DNA from: Clostridium sp. 1001271B_151109_B4
GTDB taxonomy: Bacteria > Bacillota > Clostridia > Clostridiales > Clostridiaceae
Assembly: GCF_015670405.1 (NCBI RefSeq)
Contig: NZ_JADPBQ010000024.1
Location: forward strand, 1 to 40,212
Direction of reading: 5' to 3'
Length of the DNA: 40,212 nt
This document shows positions 10,154 to 19,624 of this stretch, piece after piece. Under the pieces are notes generated by a model. The model saw only the letters and a program-made list of their open reading frames with translations, ran no database searches and was not told the DNA's origin. The translations under genes were made by a program, and so were the position numbers. Position 1 is the first letter of the stretch. Each line of letters begins with the position of its first letter.

Positions 10154-10507
10154 ATGATATACAAATTAAGAAAGAATACAGAATTTAGACTTGTTTACAG
10201 AAGAGGAAAGTCTTATGCTAGTAAATTATTAGTTCTATATGTTTTTAATAATAAAAAGAATATTAATGAAGAAAATGAATTATATAATAAGGTAGGAATT
10301 TCTGTAAGTAAAAAAGTTGGAAATAGTGTAGTAAGAAGTAGAAGCAAAAGATTAATATATGAAAGCTATAGATTAAATGTTAAAGATATTAAAACTGGAT
10401 ATGATTTTGTTTTTGTAGCTAGAAGCGCTATTAATGAAAAAAAATATAGCGATGTAGAGGCAGCTATGATAAACTTATTGAAAAAGGCAGGAATATATTT
10501 GAAATGA
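10154..10507 (+). CDS. rnpA: Ribonuclease P protein component
   Basis: This is the protein cofactor of RNase P, which cleaves the 5' leader from pre-tRNAs together with the RNA subunit. It has 117 basic residues, beginning [21 protein letters not shown] and carrying the RNR-type motif in [17 protein letters not shown]. The usual RNR reads SRS-K-R here, a tolerated variant. AAGGAGAG (10133-10140) is thirteen bases upstream, longer than usual, but no nearer in-frame start exists. Its TGA overlaps the yidD ATG (ATGA), so the two are translationally coupled. Confidence 0.94.
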   Translation: MIYKLRKNTEFRLVYRRGKSYASKLLVLYVFNNKKNINEENELYNKVGISVSKKVGNSVVRSRSKRLIYESYRLNVKDIKTGYDFVFVARSAINEKKYSDVEAAMINLLKKAGIYLK

Positions 10508-10716
10508 AAAAATTGCTTTTAAATATTATAAAGCTATATCAAAAATATTATTCTCCTATGAGACCTAGAAGATGTATATTTGTTCCTACATGCTCACAGT
10601 ATGCAGTTGAAGCAATTACTAAATATGGTGTACTTAAAGGAGGATTTTTATCTATAATGAGAATTGCAAGGTGTAATCCTTTTAACAAAAATGGGGGATA
10701 TGATCCGGTAAAATAA
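10504..10716 (+). CDS. yidD: Membrane protein insertion efficiency factor YidD
   Basis: This is a 70-residue basic protein with the family motif [17 protein letters not shown] and the second conserved block [15 protein letters not shown]. YidD is a peripheral membrane protein thought to assist YidC-dependent insertion. It overlaps the end of rnpA by four bases and ends 13 bases before yidC, matching the conserved rpmH-rnpA-yidD-yidC order. The length is normal for Gram-positive YidD. Confidence 0.94.
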   Translation: MKKLLLNIIKLYQKYYSPMRPRRCIFVPTCSQYAVEAITKYGVLKGGFLSIMRIARCNPFNKNGGYDPVK

Positions 10717-10729
10717 GGAGGCTATTAGA

Positions 10730-11494
10730 ATGTGGAATGCAATTGTAAATGTAATGACGAAAATGTTCAATGCTTTACATAATATGATTATTGCATTAGG
10801 GGTACCAGAACATGCAGAAGGGATTTCGTATGTATTAGCAATCGTGCTTTTTACAGCAATTATAAGATTATTAATATTACCTCTTAATATTAAAGCAACA
10901 AAATCAAATGCAAAAATGCAAGAAATACAACCAGAAATACAAAAACTTCAAAAGAAGTATGCAAATGACCCGCAGAAGTTACAATTAGAAACTTCTAAAT
11001 TAATGAAAGAAAACAATGTTAGTATGTTTGGTGGATGTTTACCAACATTATTACCATTACCTATATTATTTGCTTTATATGGTGTATTTAGAACTATAAC
11101 AGCAACACCAGGGGCTGATACATCGTTCTTATTCATACCAGATATATTTAGTATTGGTGGAATTAACTTTGTTTCTATAATATTAGCTATATTAGCAGCA
11201 TTAAGCACTTATATACCATCATTATTATTAAGCAAATCAATGCCTCAACAAGAAGGCGGAATGAATATGAGTACTATGAATATTGTTATGTCAGGTATGA
11301 TGGGATTCATGGCACTTCAATTCCAACCAATATTAGTAATTTATTGGATAACTGGTGGGATAATTCAATTAATTCAAACATATTTCTTAAATTATCGTCC
11401 AGCAATGAAAAAGAAAAAAATTGAAGAAGAAAAATTAGCACAAGCTAAAATTCAAAAAGCTAAAAAATCTACACCAAAAACTAAAAAGAGATAA
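10730..11494 (+). CDS. yidC: Membrane protein insertase YidC/SpoIIIJ/OxaA
   Basis: This insertase places proteins into the inner membrane, alone or with SecYEG. The 254-residue, five-helix Gram-positive form lacks the large proteobacterial periplasmic domain. The first segment (about 29-52) contains the conserved hydrophilic-groove arginine in TAIIRLLILPL. A cytoplasmic helical loop (QEIQPEIQKLQKKYANDPQ) follows, then further membrane segments at about 100-120, 135-160 and 185-220. The C-terminus is a lysine-rich tail typical of ribosome-binding YidC proteins. No lipobox is evident at the N-terminus. The RBS is AAGGAGG; jag follows by 30 bases. Confidence 0.95.
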   Translation: MWNAIVNVMTKMFNALHNMIIALGVPEHAEGISYVLAIVLFTAIIRLLILPLNIKATKSNAKMQEIQPEIQKLQKKYANDPQKLQLETSKLMKENNVSMFGGCLPTLLPLPILFALYGVFRTITATPGADTSFLFIPDIFSIGGINFVSIILAILAALSTYIPSLLLSKSMPQQEGGMNMSTMNIVMSGMMGFMALQFQPILVIYWITGGIIQLIQTYFLNYRPAMKKKKIEEEKLAQAKIQKAKKSTPKTKKR

Positions 11495-11524
11495 TTATCA
11501 TATTTTATAGGTGGTGAATAGGGT

Positions 11525-12148
11525 ATGAAAACAATAGAAATGACTGGTAAAACAGTTGATGAAGCTTTACAAAATGCATTAGATGAATTAAAGCTTACAA
11601 AAGAAAATGTAGATGTTGAGATAGTTGATGAGGGAAGCAAGGGTCTATTTAACTTAATAGGAGTTAAGCCAGCAAAGGTTAGGGTAACTAAAAGGCCTGA
11701 TAGTATAGATAATGCAAGGAAGTTTTTAACTGATGTATTAAAATCTATGAATATAAAGGCTGATATTAATATTAAAGAAGAAAATGATGTTGTAAATATT
11801 AATTTATATGGCGATAAGATGGGGTTAGTAATAGGCTATAGAGGTGAAACATTAGATTCGCTTCAATATTTAGTTTCTTTAGTGATAAATAAGGATCACG
11901 ATAATCCATATAAGCGAGTTGTATTGGATGCAGAAAACTATAGAAGTAAAAGGGAAGAAACTCTAGTAAGAGTTGCTCAAAAAACTGCTTATAAAGTAAG
12001 AAAGTCTAAAAGACCTTACAAATTAGAACCTATGAACCCATATGAAAGAAGAGTTATTCATTCAGCGTTACAAGAATTCAATGATATTAACACATATAGT
12101 GAAGGTGAAGAGCCTTTTAGAAGAATAGTAATAAGTTTCAAAAAATAA
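11525..12148 (+). CDS. jag: RNA-binding protein Jag/KhpB
   Basis: This 207-residue protein has three parts: a Jag-N domain (1 to about 52, MTGKTVDEALQNALDELKL and GSKGLFNLIGVKPAKVRV), a KH domain (about 60-135, with the GYRG loop in LVIGYRGETLDSLQYLV), and an R3H domain at the end (MNPYERRVIHSALQEF). KhpB/EloR with KhpA binds RNA and affects cell elongation in streptococci. Next to yidC the family was first linked to SpoIIIJ. The RBS is GGTGGTG. A strong terminator closes the rpmH-jag cluster. Confidence 0.95.
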   Translation: MKTIEMTGKTVDEALQNALDELKLTKENVDVEIVDEGSKGLFNLIGVKPAKVRVTKRPDSIDNARKFLTDVLKSMNIKADINIKEENDVVNINLYGDKMGLVIGYRGETLDSLQYLVSLVINKDHDNPYKRVVLDAENYRSKREETLVRVAQKTAYKVRKSKRPYKLEPMNPYERRVIHSALQEFNDINTYSEGEEPFRRIVISFKK

Positions 12149-12188
12149 TAAGAGAAGACTTAAAAAAGTCTTCTCTTATTATTTTTTT
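12147..12188 (+). terminator. Terminator after jag
   Basis: A perfect 15-base stem, AATAAGAGAAGACTT (12147-12161) with AAGTCTTCTCTTATT (12166-12180), has a four-A loop and is followed by seven T (12182-12188). The stem begins within the jag stop codon. Confidence 0.9.
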
Positions 12189-12194
12189 AGAATT

Positions 12195-12223
12195 TTGACT
12201 TATATAAAATAGTTATGTAAAAT
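12195..12223 (+). promoter_or_regulatory. mnmE promoter
   Basis: TTGACT (12195-12200), a 17-base spacer and TAAAAT (12218-12223) form a good sigma-A promoter between the jag terminator and mnmE. It starts a transcript that probably covers mnmE, mnmG and rsmG. Confidence 0.7.
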
Positions 12224-12280
12224 GAATAATAGCGAAAATAGGGCATAATAATTAAAAACAGAAAATCCGGAGGATTAAGA

Positions 12281-13660
12281 ATGAAAGAATTTGATACAAT
12301 ATGTGCTATAGCTACTGCTTTAGGTGAAGGTGGTATTGCGATTATTAGAATATCAGGGGATAAAGCATTAGATATAGCATCAAAGATTTTTAAGCCTAAA
12401 AGCAATGATGATATTAGAAATATGAAGTCTTATACAATGAAGTATGGACATATTTATGATGGAGAAACTGATGAGCTTATTGATGAAGTAATAATTAGTT
12501 TTATGAAAGGGCCTAAAAGCTTTACGGCAGAAGATACAATAGAAATAAATTGTCATGGTGGAGTTGTTTCAACTAATAAAGTTTTAGAAACAGTAATAAA
12601 GGCCGGAGCAAGACTTGCAGAACCAGGAGAATTTACAAAAAGAGCATTTTTAAATGGCAGAATTGATTTATCTCAAGCTGAAGCTGTTATGGATATAATA
12701 ACTGCTAAAACTGATTTAGCAATGAAATCAGCATTGATGCAGAGTAATGGATATTTATCGAAAGAAATTAATAGATTAAGAGAATATATGCTAAATATAT
12801 TAGCTTTAGTTGAGTTTGCAGTAGACTTTACAGAAGATGATGAAGAAATAGATCCAAGTATACCATTAAAGGTTGGAGAAAGTTTAGAAAAGGCTATAAG
12901 TGAAATGAATGGACTTTTAAAGAGTGCAGATGAAGGAAAGCTAATAAGAGAAGGGCTAAGCTTAGCAATTGTAGGTAAGCCCAATGTAGGTAAATCATCA
13001 CTATTAAATGCTTTATTAAGACAAAAAAGAGCAATAGTAACTGATATCGCTGGAACAACAAGAGATATTATAGAAGAGTACATAAATTTAGATGGAATTC
13101 CTGTCAAAATAATAGATACAGCAGGGATTAGAGAAACTGAGGATGTTGTAGAAAAAATTGGAGTTGAAAGATCAAGAGAAAAAATCCAAGAAGCTGACTT
13201 AGTATTATTAGTACTTGATTCATCAAGAGAATTAGATGATGAGGATAAGGAAATTATTGATTCAGTTGGAGATAAGAAGTGTATTGTTATATTAAATAAG
13301 ATAGACTTAGAATCTAAAATAGATGAAAAGATAATAAGTAACTTTGATAACATAATCAAAATATCGGCTAAAGAAGAAATTGGATTAAGTGATTTAAAAG
13401 AAACCATAAAAGAATTATTCTTTAGTGGAAAAATTGATACAGAAAGTCTAATTATATCTAATTCAAGACATAAGCAAGCGCTATTTAGAGCGTTAGAAAA
13501 TGCTGAAATGGCATTAAGTAAAGTAAGAATGAACGAATATTTAGATTTAATATCTATTTTTGTTACTTCAGCATTAAGAGCCTTAAATGAAATTACTGGT
13601 GATGAATTAGAAGAAGACTTAGTAAATAAAATATTTGGAGATTTCTGTGTAGGAAAGTAG
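12281..13660 (+). CDS. mnmE: tRNA modification GTPase MnmE
   Basis: With MnmG, MnmE installs the carboxymethylaminomethyl group at the wobble uridine (U34) of certain tRNAs. The 459-residue protein has an N-terminal tetrahydrofolate-binding domain (1 to about 118), a helical domain split around an inserted Ras-like G domain, and the terminal FCVGK (usually FC-x-GK) with the catalytic Cys. G motifs seen are GKPNVGKSS (232-240), the K-loop/G2 [16 protein letters not shown] and NKIDL. RBS GGAGG. mnmG starts 10 bases downstream. Confidence 0.97.
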   Translation: MKEFDTICAIATALGEGGIAIIRISGDKALDIASKIFKPKSNDDIRNMKSYTMKYGHIYDGETDELIDEVIISFMKGPKSFTAEDTIEINCHGGVVSTNKVLETVIKAGARLAEPGEFTKRAFLNGRIDLSQAEAVMDIITAKTDLAMKSALMQSNGYLSKEINRLREYMLNILALVEFAVDFTEDDEEIDPSIPLKVGESLEKAISEMNGLLKSADEGKLIREGLSLAIVGKPNVGKSSLLNALLRQKRAIVTDIAGTTRDIIEEYINLDGIPVKIIDTAGIRETEDVVEKIGVERSREKIQEADLVLLVLDSSRELDDEDKEIIDSVGDKKCIVILNKIDLESKIDEKIISNFDNIIKISAKEEIGLSDLKETIKELFFSGKIDTESLIISNSRHKQALFRALENAEMALSKVRMNEYLDLISIFVTSALRALNEITGDELEEDLVNKIFGDFCVGK

Positions 13661-13670
13661 GAGTATAGAA

Positions 13671-15560
13671 ATGAGATATAATGCAGGAGAATACGACGTA
13701 GTTGTAGTTGGTGCTGGTCATGCAGGATGTGAGGCAGGACTTGCGTCAGCTAGAATGGGATTAAAGACATTAGTATGCACAATAAATCTTGATGCAATCG
13801 GATTAATGCCATGTAATCCTAACATAGGAGGTACAGCTAAAGGACATTTAGTAAGAGAAATTGATGCACTTGGTGGAGAAATGGGAGTTAATATAGATGA
13901 AACATTCATTCAATCAAGAATGCTAAATACTTCTAAAGGGCCAGCAGTACACTCATTAAGAGCACAAGCAGATAGAAAAAAATATCAAAATAGAATGAAA
14001 AGTGTATTAGAAAATCAAGAAAATCTTGAGGTTAGACAACTTGAAGTTATTGATGTTGATATAGAAGATGGTAAAGTTGTTGGTGTTTTAACTAAAAATG
14101 GAGCATTTTTTAAATGTAAAGCAATAATTTTAACTACAGGTACATATTTAAGAGCAAAAGTAATAATTGGAGATGTTATTTATAACAGTGGACCAAATGG
14201 TTTAGCACCAGCTAATGAATTAACTCAACATTTAATGGACCTTGGAATCGAAATGAGAAGATTTAAGACTGGTACACCAGCAAGAATTAACAGGAAGTCT
14301 GTAGATTTTTCTAAGATGATAGAACAACCAGGTGATGAAAAGATAGTACCATTTTCATTTATGAATGATAGTATTGAAAGAGAACAAATTTCTTGTTGGT
14401 TAACTTATACCAATGATGAAACTCATAATATTATAAGAGAAAATATAGGTAGATCGCCTTTATACAATGGAAGTATTGAAGGAGTAGGACCAAGATATTG
14501 TCCATCTATCGAAGATAAGGTTATGAAGTTCCCTGATAAAAATAGACATCAAATATTCATAGAGCCTGAAGGTGAGGATACATTAGAGATGTATGTAGGC
14601 GGAATGTCTTCATCATTACCAGAAGATGTTCAAATTAAGATGTATAGAACATTAGATGGTCTTGAAAATGTTGAATTTTTAAGAACTGCATATGCAATTG
14701 AATATGATTCAATTAATCCTATGCAATTAAAGCCAACATTAGAGTTTAAAACGGTAGAAGGCTTATATGGAGCAGGGCAATTAAATGGTAGCTCAGGATA
14801 TGAAGAAGCTGCTGCACAGGGAATAGTTGCAGGGATTAATGCTGCTTTAAAAATCAAGGGTGAAGAGCCAATGATATTAACTCGTTCTGATGCATATGCA
14901 GGTGTCTTAATAGATGATTTAGTTACAAAAGGTACAAATGAACCTTATAGAATGATGACTTCTAGGGCAGAATATAGACTATTATTAAGACAAGATAATG
15001 CGGACCTTAGATTAACTGAAATAGGAAGAAGAGTAGGATTAGTAACAGACGAAAGATATAATAGATTCTTGAATAGAAAATCTAATATAGAAAATGAAGT
15101 TGAAAGATTAAAGAACTTACAAATAACTAATAAGAGAGAAAATAATGAATTCTTAGTTAGTCTTAATTCTACAGAATTAAAGAAGCCTATTAGTATGTAT
15201 GAATTAATCAAGAGACCTGAATTAGATTATTTCATGTTAGCACCATTAGATTTAGAAAGACCTAATTATACAGATGATATTGGGGAACAAGTAAATATAA
15301 TAGCAAAATATGAAGGATATATATCTAGCCAATTAGATCAAGTTAAGCAATTTAAGAAATTTGAAAAGAAGCTATTACCAGAAAATATAGATTATAATGA
15401 TATAAAGGGATTAAGGGTTGAAGCTATTCAAAAGTTAAGTTCAATAAGACCTGTAAGTATAGGGCAGGCTTCAAGAATATCAGGAGTTTCTCCAGCAGAT
15501 ATATCTGTATTACTTATTTATTTAGAACATCAATATAAGAAGAATAAAGTGGAGGAATAA
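13671..15560 (+). CDS. mnmG: tRNA uridine 5-carboxymethylaminomethyl modification enzyme MnmG
   Basis: This is the FAD-dependent partner of MnmE (GidA). The 629-residue protein has the dinucleotide-binding motif [13 protein letters not shown] near residue 12, [23 protein letters not shown], the catalytic-Cys region SCWLTYTN, and the [21 protein letters not shown] signature, and ends with the helical C-terminal domain that docks MnmE. The length is standard. The RBS GGAG is close to the ATG. Its stop is one base from rsmG, indicating tight translational coupling. Confidence 0.97.
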   Translation: MRYNAGEYDVVVVGAGHAGCEAGLASARMGLKTLVCTINLDAIGLMPCNPNIGGTAKGHLVREIDALGGEMGVNIDETFIQSRMLNTSKGPAVHSLRAQADRKKYQNRMKSVLENQENLEVRQLEVIDVDIEDGKVVGVLTKNGAFFKCKAIILTTGTYLRAKVIIGDVIYNSGPNGLAPANELTQHLMDLGIEMRRFKTGTPARINRKSVDFSKMIEQPGDEKIVPFSFMNDSIEREQISCWLTYTNDETHNIIRENIGRSPLYNGSIEGVGPRYCPSIEDKVMKFPDKNRHQIFIEPEGEDTLEMYVGGMSSSLPEDVQIKMYRTLDGLENVEFLRTAYAIEYDSINPMQLKPTLEFKTVEGLYGAGQLNGSSGYEEAAAQGIVAGINAALKIKGEEPMILTRSDAYAGVLIDDLVTKGTNEPYRMMTSRAEYRLLLRQDNADLRLTEIGRRVGLVTDERYNRFLNRKSNIENEVERLKNLQITNKRENNEFLVSLNSTELKKPISMYELIKRPELDYFMLAPLDLERPNYTDDIGEQVNIIAKYEGYISSQLDQVKQFKKFEKKLLPENIDYNDIKGLRVEAIQKLSSIRPVSIGQASRISGVSPADISVLLIYLEHQYKKNKVEE

Positions 15561-15561
15561 A

Positions 15562-16278
15562 ATGAAATTTTTTGACTTAATGAAGGAAGCTGCAAATGAA
15601 GCAGGATTAGAATTAACAGAAGTGCAATATGAGCAATTCATTAAATATATGAGACTTCTTCAAGAATGGAACGAAAAAATTAATTTAACAGCTATAACTG
15701 AAGATGAGGAAGTTATAAAAAAGCATTTTATAGATTGTATTAAAGCTTTTAAATCTGATGCAATTAAAAATGCTAAGAATATAATTGATGTTGGGACAGG
15801 AGCAGGTTTTCCTGGATTACCAATAGCGATAATGAATCCTAACGTAGAAGTAACTCTTTTAGATTCATTAAATAAGAGAATTAATTATTTAAATATAGTA
15901 GTAAGAGAACTTGGATTAAAGAATGTTACAACTATTCATTCAAGAGCAGAAGATGGAGCTAGAAAGCCAGAATTAAGAGAAAAATTTGATGTTGCAACTT
16001 CAAGAGCTGTGGCTAATATGGCTGTTTTATCTGAGTTCTGTATGCCATATGTAAAAAAAGGTGGATATTTTGTAGCCTTAAAAGGACCTTCTATAGATGA
16101 AGAGCTTAAGAATGGTGGTAATGCAATAAAAACTCTAGGTGGTGAGTTAAAGGGAATAATAGAAATTTCTATTGAAGAAACTGATTTGAAGCATAATATT
16201 GTAGAGGTTGTAAAAATAAAATCTTGCCCTAAAACTTATCCAAGAAAAGCTGGAACGATTACTAAAAAACCATTATAA
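15562..16278 (+). CDS. rsmG: 16S rRNA (guanine527-N7)-methyltransferase RsmG
   Basis: RsmG methylates G527 in the 530 loop of 16S rRNA using S-adenosylmethionine. The 238-residue Rossmann methyltransferase has the SAM motif [17 protein letters not shown], then [13 protein letters not shown], and the [18 protein letters not shown] segment typical of GidB/RsmG. Its RBS GGAGGAA lies inside the end of mnmG. No clear terminator follows; the 168-base gap to the noc-like gene is A/T-rich. Confidence 0.96.
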   Translation: MKFFDLMKEAANEAGLELTEVQYEQFIKYMRLLQEWNEKINLTAITEDEEVIKKHFIDCIKAFKSDAIKNAKNIIDVGTGAGFPGLPIAIMNPNVEVTLLDSLNKRINYLNIVVRELGLKNVTTIHSRAEDGARKPELREKFDVATSRAVANMAVLSEFCMPYVKKGGYFVALKGPSIDEELKNGGNAIKTLGGELKGIIEISIEETDLKHNIVEVVKIKSCPKTYPRKAGTITKKPL

Positions 16279-16446
16279 AAAAGCAAATTAATAAAGTGGG
16301 ATATAATGCAAAATATAATATATAGCATAGTAATTTATCTTACGAAAACTATAGAAATATAGAAGGAAATAAAAAAAGAAAAGTAGTATTGTTAAAATAT
16401 GGAACAAAATGTTGGTTAACAAATTGTGAGGGATGGTCGTATAAAT

Positions 16447-17217
16447 ATGAATAAAGAAATAATTAACATAAGGGTAGAAAGTATTTTTCCAAACACATAT
16501 CAACCAAGAAAGTTTTTTAATGAAGAGGCACTAAATGAATTGAGCCAATCAATTAAAGAGTATGGCATAATTCAACCTATTACTGTTAGAAGAATAGGAG
16601 ATAAATTTGAATTAGTAGCAGGAGAAAGAAGATGGAGAGCCGCTCGAATGGCAGAACTTGAATTTGTACCATGTAATGTAATCGAGATTACAGATACAGA
16701 ATCAGCGGAGCTAGCATTATTAGAGAATCTGCAAAGAGAAGATTTAAATTTCATGGAAGAGGCTGAAGCATATTATAATTTAATTAATGACCATAAATTT
16801 ACCCAAGAAGAATTAGCAAAAAGAATGGGAAAAAAACAATCAACAATAGCTAATAAATTGAGATTATTAAAGCTAAGCGATAAAGTGAGAACTTTATGTC
16901 TTGAGAATAATTTAACGGAAAGACATGCAAGAGCATTATTAAGTTTACCAAATGAAGAATTACAATTAAAGGTTGTGAAAAAGGTAATAGCAAATTCTTT
17001 AAATGTAAAGAAAACAGAAGAGTTAATTAATACCGAATTATTAAAATTAGCTGGTGAACAAATGAAAAAGAGAAAAGGTAAAGGAGTTTTACCAGGAAAG
17101 TTATATGTTAATACTATAAAGCAAGTATTAAATAAATTTAATATTCCAGCTGAATACAAACTTCAAGATAAAGAAGAATGTATTGAGATAACAGTTTCTA
17201 TTCCTAAAAACAAGTAA
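16447..17217 (+). CDS. noc: ParB-family nucleoid occlusion-like protein (Noc)
   Basis: This 256-residue ParB/Noc protein carries the CTP-binding/arginine patch GERRWRAAR (59-67), LLENLQREDLNFMEEAEAY, a helix-turn-helix (FTQEELAKRMGKKQSTIANK) and a C-terminal dimerisation region. A second ParB lies 1 kb downstream. In Bacillus and clostridia the copy next to rsmG is Noc, which binds its own sites and blocks division over the nucleoid. I infer that role from position and similarity; recognition of NBS rather than parS cannot be read directly. The ATG at 16447 follows GAGGGATGG. An in-frame GTG seven codons upstream is less likely because it overlaps that RBS. Confidence 0.85.
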   Translation: MNKEIINIRVESIFPNTYQPRKFFNEEALNELSQSIKEYGIIQPITVRRIGDKFELVAGERRWRAARMAELEFVPCNVIEITDTESAELALLENLQREDLNFMEEAEAYYNLINDHKFTQEELAKRMGKKQSTIANKLRLLKLSDKVRTLCLENNLTERHARALLSLPNEELQLKVVKKVIANSLNVKKTEELINTELLKLAGEQMKKRKGKGVLPGKLYVNTIKQVLNKFNIPAEYKLQDKEECIEITVSIPKNK

Positions 17218-17226
17218 TATTTTCAA

Positions 17227-17259
17227 GGCACTCAAACTTTATTTTGAGTGTCTTTTTTT
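17227..17259 (+). terminator. Terminator after noc-like gene
   Basis: GGCACTCAAA (17227-17236) pairs with TTTGAGTGTC (17243-17252), with one G-U pair and a six-base loop, followed by seven T. It begins nine bases after the stop codon and lies just before the first parS site. Confidence 0.85.
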
Positions 17260-17265
17260 ATAATA

Positions 17266-17281
17266 TGTTTCACGTGAAACA
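17266..17281. other. parS site 1 (consensus)
   Basis: TGTTTCACGTGAAACA is the perfect 16-base palindromic ParB-binding site. It lies between the noc-like gene and parA, directly after the terminator T-run. ParB loads here and spreads to form the partition complex near the origin. Confidence 0.95.
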
Positions 17282-17303
17282 TTAATATATTTTTTTGTTT
17301 AAA

Positions 17304-17319
17304 TGTTTCATGTGAAACA
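17304..17319. other. parS site 2 (one base from consensus)
   Basis: TGTTTCATGTGAAACA differs from the parS consensus at a single central position (C to T), which breaks the perfect symmetry. It is 22 bases after site 1. Such variants are usually still bound by ParB, possibly less tightly. Confidence 0.85.
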
Positions 17320-17356
17320 TTAACTTAAATTTCATCTTATTTTTAATAACACCATC

Positions 17357-17385
17357 TTTAACTATTACAAGAAAATATATATAAT
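17357..17385 (+). promoter_or_regulatory. parA promoter
   Basis: TTTAAC (17357-17362), a 17-base spacer and a perfect TATAAT (17380-17385) lie upstream of parA and downstream of two parS sites. ParB bound at those sites could influence this promoter, which is an inference. Confidence 0.6.
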
Positions 17386-17405
17386 ATACATATGGGAAGG
17401 GGGTG

Positions 17406-17427
17406 AAGTCCTTAATAAGGACTTTTT
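17406..17427 (+). promoter_or_regulatory. Hairpin between RBS and start codon of parA
   Basis: AAGTCCTT (17406-17413) and AAGGACTT (17417-17424) form a perfect 8-base stem with a three-base loop, followed by three more T and the ATG. The RBS AAGGGGGTG (17397-17405) abuts the stem. In linear form it is too far from the ATG, but folding leaves about five bases between the G-run and the start. The stem plus T-run could alternatively act as a leader attenuator. Confidence 0.5.
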
Positions 17428-18189
17428 ATGAAAAAGATTTGTATTTTTAATCAAAAAGGTGGAGTTGGAAAAACTACTACTAACATAAATTTATGTGCTT
17501 TTCTGGCAATGGAAGGATATAGAGTATTAACAATAGATATTGATCCTCAGGGAAACACAACTAGTGGTTTAGGATTAGACAAGAGAAGCTTAGAATATTC
17601 TATGTATGATGTACTAACTGCTGGTGCTTCTTTAGAAAGTGTTATTATTAAGAGTGAATTAATTCCTAACTTATACATAGCACCATCAACTATGGAATTA
17701 GCAGGTGCAGAAGTTGAAATTATAGGAGTAAAAGATAGGGAAACTATTCTTTTAAGAGAAATATCTAAGATACAAGATCAATATGATTTTATATTTATAG
17801 ATTGCCCACCATCATTAGGTGTTTTAACAATAAATGCATTAACTGCTGTTGATTCAGTTTTAATTCCAATACAATGTGAATTCTATGCATTAGAAGGTGT
17901 AGGGCAATTAATTAATACTGTTCAATTAGTTAAAAAATCATTAAATAAGTCTCTTGATATAGAAGGCGTAATAATGACCATGTATGACTATAGAACTAAT
18001 TTAAGTAATGAAGTATATGAGGAAGCAAAAAAATTCTTCAATGATAAGGTATATAAAACGACTATTGCTAGAAATATAAGGTTAGCAGAAGCACCAAGCT
18101 TTGGATTACCTATTATGCTTTATGATGAAAAATGTAAGGGTGCTACAGCATATAAAAAATTTGCGAAAGAATTTTTAAGTAAGCAATAA
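17428..18189 (+). CDS. parA: Chromosome partitioning ATPase ParA (Soj)
   Basis: This Walker-type ATPase works with ParB-parS to segregate origins and, in Bacillus, also modulates DnaA. The 253-residue protein has the deviant Walker A KGGVGKTTT (10-18, K15 plus the signature Lys10), switch DIDPQGNTTSG, Walker B FIFIDCPPSLG and the C-terminal ARNIRLAEAPSFG block. The start is fixed: an in-frame TAA lies four codons upstream of the ATG, and the family begins MKKICIFNQKGGVGK-like. The upstream hairpin makes its translation start unusual. parB follows directly. Confidence 0.96.
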   Translation: MKKICIFNQKGGVGKTTTNINLCAFLAMEGYRVLTIDIDPQGNTTSGLGLDKRSLEYSMYDVLTAGASLESVIIKSELIPNLYIAPSTMELAGAEVEIIGVKDRETILLREISKIQDQYDFIFIDCPPSLGVLTINALTAVDSVLIPIQCEFYALEGVGQLINTVQLVKKSLNKSLDIEGVIMTMYDYRTNLSNEVYEEAKKFFNDKVYKTTIARNIRLAEAPSFGLPIMLYDEKCKGATAYKKFAKEFLSKQ

Positions 18190-18203
18190 AGGGGTTGAGA
18201 AAT

Positions 18204-19082
18204 ATGAGTAAAAAGTTTGGATTAGGTAAAGGTCTGAATGCTCTTATACCTGAAGATACTATGATTTTAGAAAAAAAAGAAACTAAAGTTGAAAGTAAAA
18301 ATGAAGGATATACATTAATTGATATTAATCTAATTAAAAATAATGATAGTCAACCAAGAAAAAGATTTGATGACGAAAGAATTATGGAGTTAGCAGAATC
18401 AATAAAAAGCAATGGCATAGTACAACCTTTAATATTAAAAAAGGATAATAGTGAATATGTAATTGTTGCTGGAGAAAGAAGATGGAGAGCTGCAAAATCA
18501 ATAGGAATAAAAGAAGTTCCAGCTGTAGTAATGGATTTGACTGAAAAACAAGTATTAGAAATATCTTTAATTGAAAATATTCAAAGAGAAGATTTAAATT
18601 CTATAGAAGAAGCTACTGCATATAAAAGGTTAATAAGTGATTTTAGTTTAACTCAGGAGCAATTAAGCAAGAGAATAGGTAAGTCACGTGTTGCTATAAC
18701 TAATACTTTAAGGTTATTAAATTTAAGTGATGATGTTCAACAATATATTATTGAGGGAGTCATATCTGAAGGTCATGGAAGAGCTTTATTGGCTATTACC
18801 GACAGTAAACTTCAATGTGAATTAGCTCAAAATGTTATTGATGATAAACTATCAGTAAGAGAATTAGAAATTATGATTAGAAAATTAAAAGATGATTCTG
18901 GTCGATCTAAAAATAAATCTCGAAAAGAAAATAATCCTTATTATAAAGATGTAACTGAAAGGTTAGAAAATTATTTTGGTACTAAGGTTAACATAACTAA
19001 TAAAAATAATAAGGGGAAAATTGAGATTGAATACTATTCTGAAGAAGATTTGCAAAGAATACTAGAGATAATTAATTTATAA
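18204..19082 (+). CDS. parB: Chromosome partitioning protein ParB (Spo0J)
   Basis: ParB is a CTP-dependent DNA clamp that loads at parS and recruits SMC and ParA. The 292-residue protein begins MSKKFGLGKGLNALIPED, the conserved ParA-stimulating peptide. It has the CTP-binding motif GERRWRAAK (90-98), LIENIQREDLNSIEEATAY, the helix-turn-helix LTQEQLSKRIGKSRVAITN that reads parS, and a C-terminal dimerisation domain. The ATG at 18204 is nine bases after AAAGGGG. An in-frame TTG three codons upstream is less likely. A perfect parS site starts two bases after its stop codon. Confidence 0.96.
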   Translation: MSKKFGLGKGLNALIPEDTMILEKKETKVESKNEGYTLIDINLIKNNDSQPRKRFDDERIMELAESIKSNGIVQPLILKKDNSEYVIVAGERRWRAAKSIGIKEVPAVVMDLTEKQVLEISLIENIQREDLNSIEEATAYKRLISDFSLTQEQLSKRIGKSRVAITNTLRLLNLSDDVQQYIIEGVISEGHGRALLAITDSKLQCELAQNVIDDKLSVRELEIMIRKLKDDSGRSKNKSRKENNPYYKDVTERLENYFGTKVNITNKNNKGKIEIEYYSEEDLQRILEIINL

Positions 19083-19083
19083 A

Positions 19084-19099
19084 TGTTTCACGTGAAACA
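19084..19099. other. parS site 3 (consensus)
   Basis: TGTTTCACGTGAAACA, a perfect ParB site, lies one base after the parB stop and just upstream of the DUF4446 gene. With sites 1 and 2 it brackets parA-parB. Confidence 0.95.
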
Positions 19100-19120
19100 T
19101 TTGAAGGGAAGAAGCAGAAG

Positions 19121-19624
19121 ATGGACAGCATAATAAATATAATTAATCAATATTCAATCTTTATAATAATAGGATTAGCGATAATTACATTATTATTATT
19201 TATAATGACTATGATATTATTATCATCTGTAAATAAACTTGAAAAAAAGTATAGAAAGATGATGAGAGGCGTTAATAATAAAAATTTAGAGGATGCATTA
19301 AATGATAATTTAGATAATATTGAAAAAGCCCTTGAACAGTCAGAAATAGCTATTAATGAATGTAAGACACTTTCTGAAAAAATGAAGGGATGTGTAAATA
19401 AAATTGCTATTATGAGATATAAAGCCTTTGAGGATGTTGGAAGTGATTTAAGTTTCTCAGTAGCGATATTAGATTCATTCAATGATGGGGTTATTATAAC
19501 AGGAATCTATTCAAGACATGATAGTACAACTTATGCAAAACCTATAGATAAGGGAATATCAAGATATGATTTATCAGAGGAAGAAATTCATGTACTAAAT
19601 GAAGCTATTAATAGTAAAAATTAA
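19121..19624 (+). CDS. DUF4446 family membrane-anchored protein
   Basis: This 167-residue protein has one N-terminal membrane helix (about 13-36, FIIIGLAIITLLLFIMTMILL). A short amphipathic or coiled-coil stretch (KLEKKYRKMMRGVNN; LDNIEKALEQSEIAI) follows, then a C-terminal domain containing YKAFEDVGSDLSFSVAILD and SRHDSTTYAKP. This C-terminal block marks the DUF4446 family found directly after parB in clostridia. Its function is unknown. The position suggests, but does not prove, a link to origin segregation or sporulation. The ATG follows GAAGGGAAGAAG, a weak RBS. Confidence 0.85.
   Translation: MDSIINIINQYSIFIIIGLAIITLLLFIMTMILLSSVNKLEKKYRKMMRGVNNKNLEDALNDNLDNIEKALEQSEIAINECKTLSEKMKGCVNKIAIMRYKAFEDVGSDLSFSVAILDSFNDGVIITGIYSRHDSTTYAKPIDKGISRYDLSEEEIHVLNEAINSKN

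Noticed and set aside
12673..13407. Long minus-strand open frame (244 codons) inside mnmE
   Set aside because: It is a mirror frame of a strongly conserved gene; Ser/Ile-rich product, no RBS. Several similar shadows occur in gyrA, mnmG, noc and gdpP.
16288..16503. Minus-strand open frame upstream of the noc-like gene
   Set aside because: Low-complexity Tyr/Phe/Ile product from A/T-rich spacer, no RBS.
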